A stretch of 64,000 bases of DNA from Siphlonurus alternatus (GCA_949825025.1 OX463785.1:10479971-10543970); one strand, 5' to 3'; positions 37,531-46,045 are shown, numbered from the stretch's first letter. Translations and numbers: made by a program. The notes: a model not told the origin generated them from the letters alone.

Positions 37531-38309
37531 TAGTTTTTTGATTTTATAACTAAGCCATAACCATTCTTGTAGGGCTGCAGGTAAAACCCAGACCCATTCT
37601 TTCGTGAGTTTTTTCCCAATGCTACTGCTTCCATGGTTCCGTTATGTCTCTTCATTTCATCCAATGACTTTCTAGCAGCGTTTGCTTCATTAACAGCTCT
37701 GACAACAGCTGAAGCTCCTCCTGCCAGTGCGCCGGTAGCTGAAAGTGCAGCCATCAGGGGTACGAGAAAAGGTAGCACACCACCAGTCTTGGGCACTGGA
37801 ATTATTCTTGGTGTATTCTGCTTTGTTTTCTTTTTAATTCTTTTTCGGGCCTCTTTTAGAGCAATCTTTGTGGCAGCTTTCAAGTCTTTAACACCAGATG
37901 ATCTAACAGCTTTTTTAACACAGCACAAGTTTGTCTTGAAATTGTCTGTCTTCTTAACGTGCCGAAGTGCTCCTCCAGTTTTAATTTTTGCCTTCATTGC
38001 TCCTGTAACAAGCATTGAAGCTAATTTTTCACCTACTGATGCGTCAGTTGATTTAAAACGTTCCCAAGCCTTGTCCTCAAGAATTTTGTCTGCCTTATGT
38101 CGCTCTGAAGTATCCTTTGTTTTTGAATAAAACAAGTCGTGCTCACGGCAGGCACTGTCAAGTGGATTAATGCCTTTTTCTCCCTTTGAAATTCGTTCAG
38201 CAAGCTTTGTATTTGGGCCACAAAATTGATATCCTGGTATATGCAACTCAGCTGGTATTTTACTCAGAGCGTCTGTTATCCAACCACCTCCAACAATTCT
38301 TGACTTCAT
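37530..38309 (-). CDS. Parvovirus-type phospholipase A2 with pVI/pX-like basic tail
   Basis: 259 residues. N-terminal PLA2 domain: calcium-loop motif GYQFCGPNTKL (residues 26-36) and active-site helix DSACREHDLFY with His57-Asp58 and Tyr61, the pattern of densovirus VP1 PLA2. It hydrolyses phospholipids and in parvoviruses helps virions leave endosomes. Residues 105-170 are very Lys/Arg-rich (nucleic-acid or capsid binding). Then comes a hydrophobic stretch LPFLVPLMAALSATGALAGG and a C-terminal GSGFYLQPYKNGYGLVIK peptide, reminiscent of adenovirus pVI/pX-type minor virion proteins and a plausible protease substrate. First gene of the leftward block; a TATAAATA (minus, about 38,344-38,337) would give a very short leader. 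Confidence 0.88.
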   Translation of the reverse strand: MKSRIVGGGWITDALSKIPAELHIPGYQFCGPNTKLAERISKGEKGINPLDSACREHDLFYSKTKDTSERHKADKILEDKAWERFKSTDASVGEKLASMLVTGAMKAKIKTGGALRHVKKTDNFKTNLCCVKKAVRSSGVKDLKAATKIALKEARKRIKKKTKQNTPRIIPVPKTGGVLPFLVPLMAALSATGALAGGASAVVRAVNEANAARKSLDEMKRHNGTMEAVALGKNSRKNGSGFYLQPYKNGYGLVIKSKN

Positions 38310-38363
38310 TATGATGCTTCTATTGCCAGCACAATATATTTATATTAATTTCATACGTTTCTC

Positions 38364-38475
38364 GGGAGAAGTCATGGTCGAACGAGTTAACACGATTGCA
38401 TCCACGTCTGAGGAGCGACAGTGATGTAGTTAACTGGTTCGAATCACTGACCCTCCCAAAAATATTTTTTTTTTT
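38364..38475 (+). ncRNA. Putative tRNA-like Pol III transcript in the divergent centre
   Basis: Between the divergent PLA2 and ATPase genes. A-box-like TGGTCGAACGAG (38,375-38,386, reminiscent of tRNA-Ser TGGCCGAGTGG), B-box GGTTCGAATCA (38,436-38,446, 10 of 11 to GGTTCGANTCC), and a T11 run (38,465-38,475) as terminator. The ends GGGAG and CTCCC (38,364 and 38,453) can pair, and CAGTGAT pairs with ATCACTG. A proper T-stem and anticodon stem are not formed, so it is not a working tRNA. It could be a tRNA-derived noncoding RNA or promoter, a decayed tRNA, or coincidence. Confidence 0.35.
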
Positions 38476-38539
38476 GCTCTTTAGGAAAAAGTGTATGTAT
38501 TTATTAAGTGCTAGTGTAATATTATGCTCAGTTTTCATA

Positions 38540-39223
38540 ATGAAGCTAATAAAGCAACATGTAAGGCTACCTATAAAAAATATTGATGGTTCTGCAAAGC
38601 CAATAGTACGAAAAAAACATGGACCTCTACTTCCAGACAGTATAAGGGCTTTAATTTGCGGTCCTTCAGCTTCAGGAAAGACAAATATGATGTGTTGCCT
38701 TCTTACAAATGAAAATGGACTAAAATTTGAAAACCTTTATATATATAGTAAATCTTTGTACCAGCCAAAGTACGTACAACTTGCTGATATCATGAAGAAT
38801 ATACCAGAAATAACATATGAAACATTCTCTTCAACAAATGAAGTTATTTCACCAAATGAGGCTAAGGAAAACTCAGTGTTTATTTTTGATGATGTTATAT
38901 GTGACAAACAAGAGAATATGAAGAACTATTTTAGCATGGGACGCCATCGGTGCATTGACTCCTTCTACCTATGTCAAACGTACGCAAAAGTTCCAAAGCA
39001 TTTGATAAGAGATAATGCAAACCTAATAATTTTATTTAAACAAGATGAAACTAACCTGAAACATTGTTATCAAGACCACGTTGCGCCAGATATAACATTT
39101 GAAGAGTTTAAGGACATTTGTAAAATGTGTTGGTCTGATAAATTTAGTTTTATTACCATAGACAAAGAGTGCGATTTAAGAAATGGACGTTTCAGGAGAG
39201 GTTTTGACGAATATGTTGTATAA
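38540..39223 (+). CDS. ATP: Polinton genome-packaging ATPase (FtsK/HerA, A32-like)
   Basis: 227 residues from the ATG at 38,540. The longer frame from 38,396 would translate through the tRNA-like region and T-run, so it is rejected. Walker A GPSASGKT (41-48), Walker B VFIFDDV (113-119), and FYLCQTYAKVPK with Gln146 as the sensor region, then RDNANLIILF, typical of A32/Polinton ATPases. It pumps genomic DNA into preformed capsids. It heads the rightward gene block. A 9-bp-stem hairpin follows the stop at 39,235-39,260. Confidence 0.93.
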   Translation: MKLIKQHVRLPIKNIDGSAKPIVRKKHGPLLPDSIRALICGPSASGKTNMMCCLLTNENGLKFENLYIYSKSLYQPKYVQLADIMKNIPEITYETFSSTNEVISPNEAKENSVFIFDDVICDKQENMKNYFSMGRHRCIDSFYLCQTYAKVPKHLIRDNANLIILFKQDETNLKHCYQDHVAPDITFEEFKDICKMCWSDKFSFITIDKECDLRNGRFRRGFDEYVV

Positions 39224-39234
39224 ATGCCTCTCAA

Positions 39235-39260
39235 GTGATGGAAATTTCTCATTCCATCAC
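39235..39260 (+). other. Perfect hairpin after the ATPase gene
   Basis: GTGATGGAA and TTCCATCAC pair in a 9-bp stem with an 8-nt loop, 12 nt past the ATPase stop. Could be a 3'-end or processing element; no U-rich tail follows directly. Confidence 0.5.
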
Positions 39261-39289
39261 ACGACTTCTAGTAGTCAACAGGCATTTTT

Positions 39290-39391
39290 TACGGTTCAAG
39301 AACGGTTTAAGAACGGCTGTTGAACGGCTACTAAACGCTCCAAAACAGTAGTTGAACGGTTTGGAACGGCATATAACTATATATTGAACGC
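39290..39391. promoter_or_regulatory. Phased array of AACGG motifs, 10-11 bp period
   Basis: AACGG-like words at 39,301, 39,312, 39,323, 39,334 (AACGC), 39,344 (AACAG), 39,355, 39,365, 39,375 (AACTA) and 39,387 (AACGC), with TACGG at 39,290. Spacing of 10-12 bp places them on one face of the helix. AACGG is the core of Myb-family sites. It ends at a TATA-like 'atataactatatatt', about 45 bp before the ATG at 39,430. Confidence 0.6.
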
Positions 39392-39429
39392 CACATTAAT
39401 AATTACAATCACTTTAGCACCCATTCAAT

Positions 39430-40299
39430 ATGAAGAGAACATTAGAAAAAACAGAAGCTGTGACAAAAGATATAATAAACAGCAGCATGGCTATTAGAAA
39501 AAAATATAACAAATTGAAGATGAGCAGGGTAAATGAAGAAGAGGAACTTAACAAAACATTTAAACCAATCTTGGAACCTTTAGCAAAAATAATCAAAATT
39601 AAAGAGGACGTTGTTAAGAAAACATCACTTAATAAGAAAAGTGAATTTGACAAAACCGAGAATGAAGAATCACCAAAGAAAATTGACATACCTGCAGCTC
39701 AAAATGTTTATGATACACCAAAAGGACAATATGAAGCAAAGCAAAGAGCAAGGGCTCTTGGCGGTATAGCACAAAAATATGTTTTACTACATCTTAAAAG
39801 AGAAAATGACAAGGACCTAGATAAAGTTTATGGTATACGTTCTGATGGAAATCATTGGCTTCTTGGTGATACGCGTGTCACTATAGCTGATGACAGTATA
39901 TATGTTAAAGACAAGAAATATTCAGGAACACCTGGCTTGTTTGAATTGCTGTTTTTAAAAGATCCTGATAAAAAAGTTTATAATGATGCAGATTTAGAAA
40001 CATATAAAAATTTACTTACGATTACAAGTGCGTATAAACAGGGTTACGAGTCCTCTAGGCAAATAAATTCAAATAAAGGAATGAAATATAAAAGAGTCAT
40101 AATGAATTTATTTAAAAGGGGTGCTACAGGTCAGGGAATGAATGCATTTAAACCAAAGTACGAATACTGGGATGACCCAAATGAGCTCGTTGACAGACTA
40201 CGCTTGTTAATAGCATCTCAGGCAGCTGGCAATAATAGTCACGAAAATGAGGTACTAGCCATCATTGAGGAATTGAGAGAAGCTTCTATAATAGAATAA
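39430..40299 (+). CDS. Conserved Polinton protein of unknown function (coiled-coil N-terminus)
   Basis: 289 residues. Residues 1-85 are highly charged and helical, with heptad-like runs. The body has GIRSDGNHWLLGDTRVTI, then KKYSGTPGLFELLF (about 160-178), a Lys-rich segment, WDDPNELVDRLRLLIASQAA (about 246-265) and a terminal EELREASIIE. The GTPGLxELL and DPNELVDRLRLL blocks resemble a protein I have seen repeatedly in arthropod Polintons, so it is probably a conserved structural or DNA-binding component. No enzymatic motif is visible. Preceded by the AACGG array; the stop overlaps AATAAA; 36 nt separate it from the fibre-like gene. Confidence 0.75.
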   Translation: MKRTLEKTEAVTKDIINSSMAIRKKYNKLKMSRVNEEEELNKTFKPILEPLAKIIKIKEDVVKKTSLNKKSEFDKTENEESPKKIDIPAAQNVYDTPKGQYEAKQRARALGGIAQKYVLLHLKRENDKDLDKVYGIRSDGNHWLLGDTRVTIADDSIYVKDKKYSGTPGLFELLFLKDPDKKVYNDADLETYKNLLTITSAYKQGYESSRQINSNKGMKYKRVIMNLFKRGATGQGMNAFKPKYEYWDDPNELVDRLRLLIASQAAGNNSHENEVLAIIEELREASIIE

Positions 40300-40335
40300 A
40301 ATAAAGTGGTGACGTAGAGGCTTTACATTAGAAAC

Positions 40336-40737
40336 ATGAACGTTGACAGGTTTGGACGCATGTCAGTCCATGCTCAAAAAAGACTAGGTTTGGAGGAAAA
40401 TGTTCTGTTGGTTAGCGAAGATTATATTAATGTAAAATATCGTAGACTTGTTAATGTTACTCCTCCTGTTCATGATAAAGATGCAACAAACAAACATTAT
40501 GTTGATTCGAAGTGCAGCAAGCTGGAAGACGAACAAAAAACGTTAAGAAGCATTGTGGAAAAAGAGCAATCTTCATTGGCTGAATTTAGAAAGACAGTTA
40601 ATGATTTATTATACAGTGATATTGGAAACCTTTCTGCCATTTCATTGGATTATAAATATGGTAGCCACAATTCAGAAACTTCAATTGCTGTGACGTCTGA
40701 AGACATAAAGGACGTGCTAACCGTCAAGGAGAATTAG
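40336..40737 (+). CDS. Fibre-like protein with phage tail-fibre type motif
   Basis: 133 residues. Starts NVDRFGR, a signature shared by small Polinton proteins. Residues 43-57 read PPVHDKDATNKHYVD. The DxDAxNKxYVD core is the short motif preceding trimeric coiled coils in phage tail fibres, as well as in Polinton proteins. Residues 58-92 (SKLEDEQKTLRSIVEKEQSS onward) have heptad spacing. A trimeric spike or attachment protein is inferred. No receptor-binding domain is recognisable in the remaining 40 residues, so the head may be minimal or absent. Confidence 0.65.
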   Translation: MNVDRFGRMSVHAQKRLGLEENVLLVSEDYINVKYRRLVNVTPPVHDKDATNKHYVDSKCSKLEDEQKTLRSIVEKEQSSLAEFRKTVNDLLYSDIGNLSAISLDYKYGSHNSETSIAVTSEDIKDVLTVKEN

Positions 40738-40741
40738 AATT

Positions 40742-40758
40742 AAAAAAAAAAAAAAAAA
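40742..40758 (+). repeat. A17 tract in the fibre-integrase spacer
   Basis: The 23-nt spacer between the fibre-like stop (40,737) and the integrase ATG (40,761) is mostly a 17-A run. It may act as an unstructured leader or slippery site; it could also be assembly noise in length. Confidence 0.8.
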
Positions 40759-40760
40759 GA

Positions 40761-41696
40761 ATGGAGGAAAAAAAAATTAAGGATATCATTGTAAATGAAC
40801 TGCATAAACCTGCACGCGTCCACTACAAAAGAAGAAAGCTTGTGATGAAAGGAATAGACGATACCTGGCAAATTGACCTTGTGGAGATGAATAAGTTTTC
40901 AAGAGTCAACAATGGCTACAACTACATTCTAACTATAATTTGCATATTTTCAAAATATTCTTGGGCTGTTCCTGTTAAGAAAAAGACAGCAAAAGAAGTG
41001 TCTGCTGCAATGGAGAGTGTGCTGAAACAAGGACGCATACCTAAAAATTGCCATAGTGATGCGGGAAAAGAGTTTTATAACTCTACGTTTGCAGCTCTCA
41101 TGAAGCAATATAATATTAACCATTATAGTACTTTTAGTACCATGAAGGCATTTGTATGTGAACGTTTTAATAGAACTTTGAAAAATAAGATGTGGAAGGA
41201 ATTTAGTAGGCAGGGTTCGTATAAATGGCTTGCTTTACTACCAAAACTAATTTATAACTACAATCACACTGTTCATAGCACTATTTCACTCAAACCAGCT
41301 CAAGTAACGAGGAAAAATGAACAGCGTTTACTTTCAAATGTATATAAATTAGATGTTGTACCTACAAAGCCAGCGAAGTTTAAGATTGGTGACAGAGTAA
41401 GAATATCAAAACAGAAGGGAGTATTTACTAAAGGCTATAACCAGTCTTGGTCTAATGAACTTTTTAAGATAACTAAAGTACAGAATACAATTCCAGCAAC
41501 TTACCTGCTAGAAGACTATCTTGGTCAGCCTATTCTAGGTGCTTTTTATGCAGAAGAACTTCAAAAAACAAAAGTTGATGAAGTATATTTAGTGGAAAAA
41601 ATTCTAAAGAGATCTGGTGATAAATTGTTTGTAAAATATATTGGTTTTGACAATAGTCATAATTCCTGGATCAACAAAAAAGATTTATATAGATGA
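40761..41696 (+). CDS. INT: Polinton retroviral-type integrase with chromodomain
   Basis: 311 residues. RNase-H-like DDE catalytic core: D39 in WQIDLVEM, D100 in HSDAGKEF, E134 in FVCERFNRTLK (33 residues between D100 and E134 by my count). It cuts and joins the element's ends, leaving the 6-bp duplication seen at the borders. C-terminal residues 276-304 (YLVEKILKRSGDKLFVKYIG) form a chromodomain that in related integrases binds histone marks and steers insertion. The N-terminal HHCC zinc domain is not evident in this short N-terminus. Convergent with PolB. Confidence 0.94.
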   Translation: MEEKKIKDIIVNELHKPARVHYKRRKLVMKGIDDTWQIDLVEMNKFSRVNNGYNYILTIICIFSKYSWAVPVKKKTAKEVSAAMESVLKQGRIPKNCHSDAGKEFYNSTFAALMKQYNINHYSTFSTMKAFVCERFNRTLKNKMWKEFSRQGSYKWLALLPKLIYNYNHTVHSTISLKPAQVTRKNEQRLLSNVYKLDVVPTKPAKFKIGDRVRISKQKGVFTKGYNQSWSNELFKITKVQNTIPATYLLEDYLGQPILGAFYAEELQKTKVDEVYLVEKILKRSGDKLFVKYIGFDNSHNSWINKKDLYR

Positions 41697-42085
41697 GCTA
41701 ATGTAATGTTTTTTATATTTCTTATTTATGTATTTCTCTCTAGTATTATGTTAAAATGCAGATAATTAAAAAAAAAAAAAAAAAAAATGTATATAAATAT
41801 TACTGAACAATATATTCGAAAAAAAATAAAAAAAATATTTGTAAAACCAAACTTGATATCCTCATTTTCTCTGAAACCTTTATGAAATAATTTATTTTAA
41901 TTTATAACATAAGATAAGGGACAAGAAATTATAAAATATATTTTAAATATTATTATTATTTTTTTATTCATGAGTAATATAATACAAATAAGCAGACATC
42001 TACATTAAATGTTAATAAACACACAGTTTATTTTAATATTTTTACATACATACACTTCAACTATTTTAACATAATTATATACAAT
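41697..42085. other. Convergent spacer between INT and PolB
   Basis: Noncoding, very AT-rich, with an A-run at about 41,767-41,786 and several AATAAA/TTTATT words on both strands, fitting two facing polyadenylation regions. Nothing else seen. Confidence 0.6.
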
Positions 42086-45000
42086 TTAATTATTCAAGTC
42101 AATTTCATTATTCACATTTTTGTAATGTCCATATGGTAAGGTGTTGACACCATCTTCTAGTATAATGCGTTTATCGTCAAATGGAGATAAAGCCTTTTTG
42201 GTGCTTTCAAGAGTAAATATATCATGTTTGAAGGAACGCATATGTCTAAATGACACAAGTGTTTCAGTTTGTGTTTGTAGACATTTGAAATAGTCATCAA
42301 AACTGATTTTACTCTGGACAGCATAAGTTTTGACACCCTTTAACTTTTTAATTTCAAAATTGTTTACTTTAATTGCATACATTTTTGAACGCAATCCTAC
42401 AAACTCAGCTATTGGGATTGACTTGGTTTCATCCTTAAATTTTCCAAGCCGTCTTTTGTATTTTGCTGAGTAGCATGGGTGTGTATCAGGATAATTTGAG
42501 GTGTCAAAATATTCCATAAGCTTGGATTTCAGGTCTTCATAAAAGTCGTTACACTCAATTAAAACTAAATAACAGTCAGTGTCCATGTAACATATGTATA
42601 TACGGTCATTGTATATTGGTTTCATTATAGAATAATGGAAGTCATACATAAAAAGCTTAGATAGATCTAGAATGGCTTGCCCAACAAATATTGGCTTATT
42701 AAAGAAAATTTCTTCTTTTGCCAGATGAACAGCTACAACATTTTCTGAAAATATTGTCCTATCTAAGAAGTTTGGTTTGTTGATATAGTACTTCAAACGT
42801 TCCTCTGATACCACGAGCTTTAAATTCATGCGGTTTCGTACTTGTTCCATGGTCTTGCCGTAGACTGAATTGTTCATAAGTTTAAAGAAATCTGTTTCAA
42901 AGTCATTCGTGGCTTTTGCACGTAATTCTGTATTAAGCTGAATGTATGAAGCAAGCCATTTTGACTGCTTGAATGTCAAAACGCTATTAATTTTCTGTAT
43001 TTTAAGACCATATTTCAGTGCTTGTTTCAACAGTCTATAATGAACTACGTAGTATTGTTTGTTTGTTAAAGTGGTCATAAGTTTTGTGTATTTAGAACCA
43101 GGAGGACGTTGAGAAATTGGTAAAAATGGCAAGTCAGCATGTTCATCATGCAAGTATTGTGGATACGTTACATCTACATTGAAAATGTAGCCATCTTCTC
43201 CCTCATCATCCAGGTCCTCTATAGAACCAATCTCAGCAAAGTTTTCAACCCACTTAAAGCCCCCCAATGGCAGAGTGGCACTCATGGCTTGGCCGTATAA
43301 ATTGTTGCTATCATAGTGAATCAGGTAGGTGGTAGGCAGGTAGGGGTTGTAGTCTTTTAGATACGGGTTGTTAGCTTTTGCATGACGTTTGATACATTGA
43401 GTTAATCCACCACGAATTCCATTTTCTATCATAAGGAGCATTTCATAGTCTACTAAAAGTTCTAGTTCTACTTTTGTATGCTTTAAAGCTGCATCCCAGG
43501 ATAAGCCTGGTGCTGTAAAGTAGTAGCAAGGGTCAAGTTCGTAGTGTTTTAAACAAATATCTCTAAAATTTTCAAAAATATCAGCAAGTAAAAGTATATC
43601 CACTTTTAAGTATGTATCGCTGTATTCTCCTAATGTTTTCATAGCAAAAGCGTTCCATACTTTTCCTGCATGGTTGTACTCTGAATCACTAATGTTTGTT
43701 TCTGTAAGTAGACTATAAAAATGCTCCTTAGATGGCAGTGAGGTTTCTTTTAATTTCTCTAATGAGTCTGTATAGTCATATGGATATACGCCTTTACGAA
43801 TTACAAGGTTAAGTAAATGTTGTGGGAAGTGCTTTGCTGTTTCAAAAAATTTTTCACGTGGCAATATATCAGCTAACCTAGCAAGACTACTTGGCATGAA
43901 GCGGTAAGAATCAATAAATTTACATTCAATGTTTGCAATTCTCTTTGTAAATGTAATATACTTCTCTTCAGTGCTCGGTATTACTTGTACATCACCTTCA
44001 ACACAGTTCAATGCTTTAATAATGAAGTGGGAGTCATACATGCTAAGGTTGTGAAAGAAAATTGGCAAAATTCTTGGCTTTCTTGTATTTAAATTGCAAG
44101 ATTGGTGAGCCGCTCCGCGCCACGCCCCTGTATGGTGGCAATGATCTCGGACTTTGATGTTGTTTTTTGTGTATTCTTTCATGCATAAATAACAAGTGCT
44201 TGCTTGATCATAACGTTCCTGCTCTTCTTTTGTTAGCGGGATCATTGGATCATATTTTGCATATATTTTTCTGACTTTGAAAGCAAGGTCTTTGATATAG
44301 TTCATGAAGTGAACTGCAACGTCTTCATCTGTTTCCTCCTTTTTTCTGTATATAAAAGGCTCATTTGGAAGTAGTTTCAATTCATCATCAAGAAGGTTGC
44401 AACTTTTTACATAAACTCCATAGCTAAGAGGATCATGCACTTGAATTTTGGTTGAGGAGGAAATATTAGGATTATTTTTGCAAGTTTGAACTTTTTTCAG
44501 AATACTTTCAAAGTCAGCATATACACTTATTGGTAATCTATTGCCTCGTTCAAAATTTTTAAATTTTATTATTTTGTTCTCGTCATTTGGCATTCTAACT
44601 TTGGCTACCTTGTGTGCAGTGCATAATTTTTTGTGCTCTGCCAGGCGTGCTTCCCCGTTTGATATGAAATATGAAAAACACCTCTTACATATGTACTTTT
44701 TGTGGTGATTTTTTGATAGCTGAGAACTCAGCAATTTGTCGAAGTCACTGATGTAGCAGTAATGAGTTTTACCTTCCTTGTTTCTTAAAAATAATAAATC
44801 TCTATGATTTTCTAATTCATCATCGACAACTTTTATTGGATAAACCTTGTTATTTTCATCAAGTCCAAAAACATTTATACTCATGGTATTGACTTTTTCA
44901 AATTTTTTTATATCACTTATTGATGCAGGGAAAGGTATGCAGGAGAAGTTTATTTTGTGTTTTAAAGTAGCATAACATTCAGGGTAGCTTCTATCATTAA

Positions 45001-46045
45001 CGGCTTGAAGAAGTTTTGCAAGAATTGCATACCGAAAACATTCATTATCATCATTTTGAATGTTAATGACAGCATGGCGTAATGCTATTTCTTTTGGTAA
45101 TGGAATAAAACTGAAACCTTTCAGGGGAGTATATTTGTTAACTCTAAGTTGTATTCCAATCACTGTATTTACAGTCCACCCACTACCTTTACTGGCAAAT
45201 TCAGACATTTCGTTCTTTAACTTATCAAAAGTACGGTCTAAATGCGCTGCTACATCTGTTTCTTCGAAAATTGGTCTGTTCATTGTTTTGAAATTTTTAA
45301 TTTGAGTTTCACCTAAGAGATTTGTATGATTGCACTCGAAATGTACATTAACTTTAACAGAGGTATTATTTTTTACTTCTTTTTGAATAAGCTCCATTAA
45401 TAATTGTTTTTTAGCTTCCAAGTATTTAATAGGGTCATGTTGTTCAGTGTTATTTGCTATATGGTATGTATGTAAGCGGTTTTTAAATGCAGTTTCAAGT
45501 AATATTACTTCCTTATTTTGTAAAATATCATCATTGATGTAATCATTTCCCCTGTGAGTAACGGACCCTGCTGATGTAGAAGCTACAGCATTTTCAATGT
45601 TTGTGTCTGTTGTGTACGTAACTTTGCGTTGAGTTTTTTCTCTTCCGCAAGTTTTGCAATGCCTCTTCAATCCATCTGATCTAGTAAAGCTTTTACTACA
45701 TTGCGGGCAAGGATATTTTTTTAATATTTTTGAAGCCTCATCCTCTCTGTTTTCACAGATAAGATCAGATGCATTGAAATTAGCACTGTCATTTGTTTTT
45801 TGTCTTTTCGCTACATCTACTGTATTTATATTATGTACAGGTCGGTTATTTATATTTTTTTTACATGTGTTTTTCATGTGTCTACTTAAGTTTGTTTTCT
45901 GGCTAAAGTATGCTTCGCAATCTGGACATTTGAATGTACTTATGTTATGTACCAGAAGTTCATGCAATTTTAAAGAGTGTATATCAACCAACTCAAAATT
46001 ACATTTGTTACAATTTAATTTATCACTGCGTTTACTAAGAGACAT
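42086..46045 (-). CDS. POLB: Protein-primed family B DNA polymerase of Polinton
   Basis: 1319 residues from the first ATG (46,045); the frame is open to a GTG at 46,066. Three C2H2-type zinc fingers in the first 130 residues. A middle domain carries GSGWTVNTV and NIQNDDNECFRYAILA. Exonuclease motifs: ADFES (about 510-514), NLSMYDSHF (about 666-674), YLKVDILLLADIFENF (about 812-827). Between Exo I and II lies an endonuclease VII-like zinc motif (CYLC ... RDHCHHTGAWRGAAHQSCNL, about 618-652). Polymerase motifs: YDSNNLYGQAM (A), KLMNNSVYGKTM (B), YMDTDC (C), KMY. It replicates the linear genome by protein priming at the TIRs. Motif C is DTDC, not DTDS. Convergent with INT. Confidence 0.97.
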   Translation of the reverse strand: MSLSKRSDKLNCNKCNFELVDIHSLKLHELLVHNISTFKCPDCEAYFSQKTNLSRHMKNTCKKNINNRPVHNINTVDVAKRQKTNDSANFNASDLICENREDEASKILKKYPCPQCSKSFTRSDGLKRHCKTCGREKTQRKVTYTTDTNIENAVASTSAGSVTHRGNDYINDDILQNKEVILLETAFKNRLHTYHIANNTEQHDPIKYLEAKKQLLMELIQKEVKNNTSVKVNVHFECNHTNLLGETQIKNFKTMNRPIFEETDVAAHLDRTFDKLKNEMSEFASKGSGWTVNTVIGIQLRVNKYTPLKGFSFIPLPKEIALRHAVINIQNDDNECFRYAILAKLLQAVNDRSYPECYATLKHKINFSCIPFPASISDIKKFEKVNTMSINVFGLDENNKVYPIKVVDDELENHRDLLFLRNKEGKTHYCYISDFDKLLSSQLSKNHHKKYICKRCFSYFISNGEARLAEHKKLCTAHKVAKVRMPNDENKIIKFKNFERGNRLPISVYADFESILKKVQTCKNNPNISSSTKIQVHDPLSYGVYVKSCNLLDDELKLLPNEPFIYRKKEETDEDVAVHFMNYIKDLAFKVRKIYAKYDPMIPLTKEEQERYDQASTCYLCMKEYTKNNIKVRDHCHHTGAWRGAAHQSCNLNTRKPRILPIFFHNLSMYDSHFIIKALNCVEGDVQVIPSTEEKYITFTKRIANIECKFIDSYRFMPSSLARLADILPREKFFETAKHFPQHLLNLVIRKGVYPYDYTDSLEKLKETSLPSKEHFYSLLTETNISDSEYNHAGKVWNAFAMKTLGEYSDTYLKVDILLLADIFENFRDICLKHYELDPCYYFTAPGLSWDAALKHTKVELELLVDYEMLLMIENGIRGGLTQCIKRHAKANNPYLKDYNPYLPTTYLIHYDSNNLYGQAMSATLPLGGFKWVENFAEIGSIEDLDDEGEDGYIFNVDVTYPQYLHDEHADLPFLPISQRPPGSKYTKLMTTLTNKQYYVVHYRLLKQALKYGLKIQKINSVLTFKQSKWLASYIQLNTELRAKATNDFETDFFKLMNNSVYGKTMEQVRNRMNLKLVVSEERLKYYINKPNFLDRTIFSENVVAVHLAKEEIFFNKPIFVGQAILDLSKLFMYDFHYSIMKPIYNDRIYICYMDTDCYLVLIECNDFYEDLKSKLMEYFDTSNYPDTHPCYSAKYKRRLGKFKDETKSIPIAEFVGLRSKMYAIKVNNFEIKKLKGVKTYAVQSKISFDDYFKCLQTQTETLVSFRHMRSFKHDIFTLESTKKALSPFDDKRIILEDGVNTLPYGHYKNVNNEIDLNN

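Noticed and set aside
37633..38130. 165-codon plus-strand ORF
   Set aside because: Lies antisense to the PLA2 gene; composition mirrors its Lys-rich codons.
38396..38539. N-terminal extension of the ATPase frame
   Set aside because: The extra 48 codons cross the T11 run and the tRNA-like segment and lack similarity to packaging ATPases; ATG at 38,540 fits the family length.
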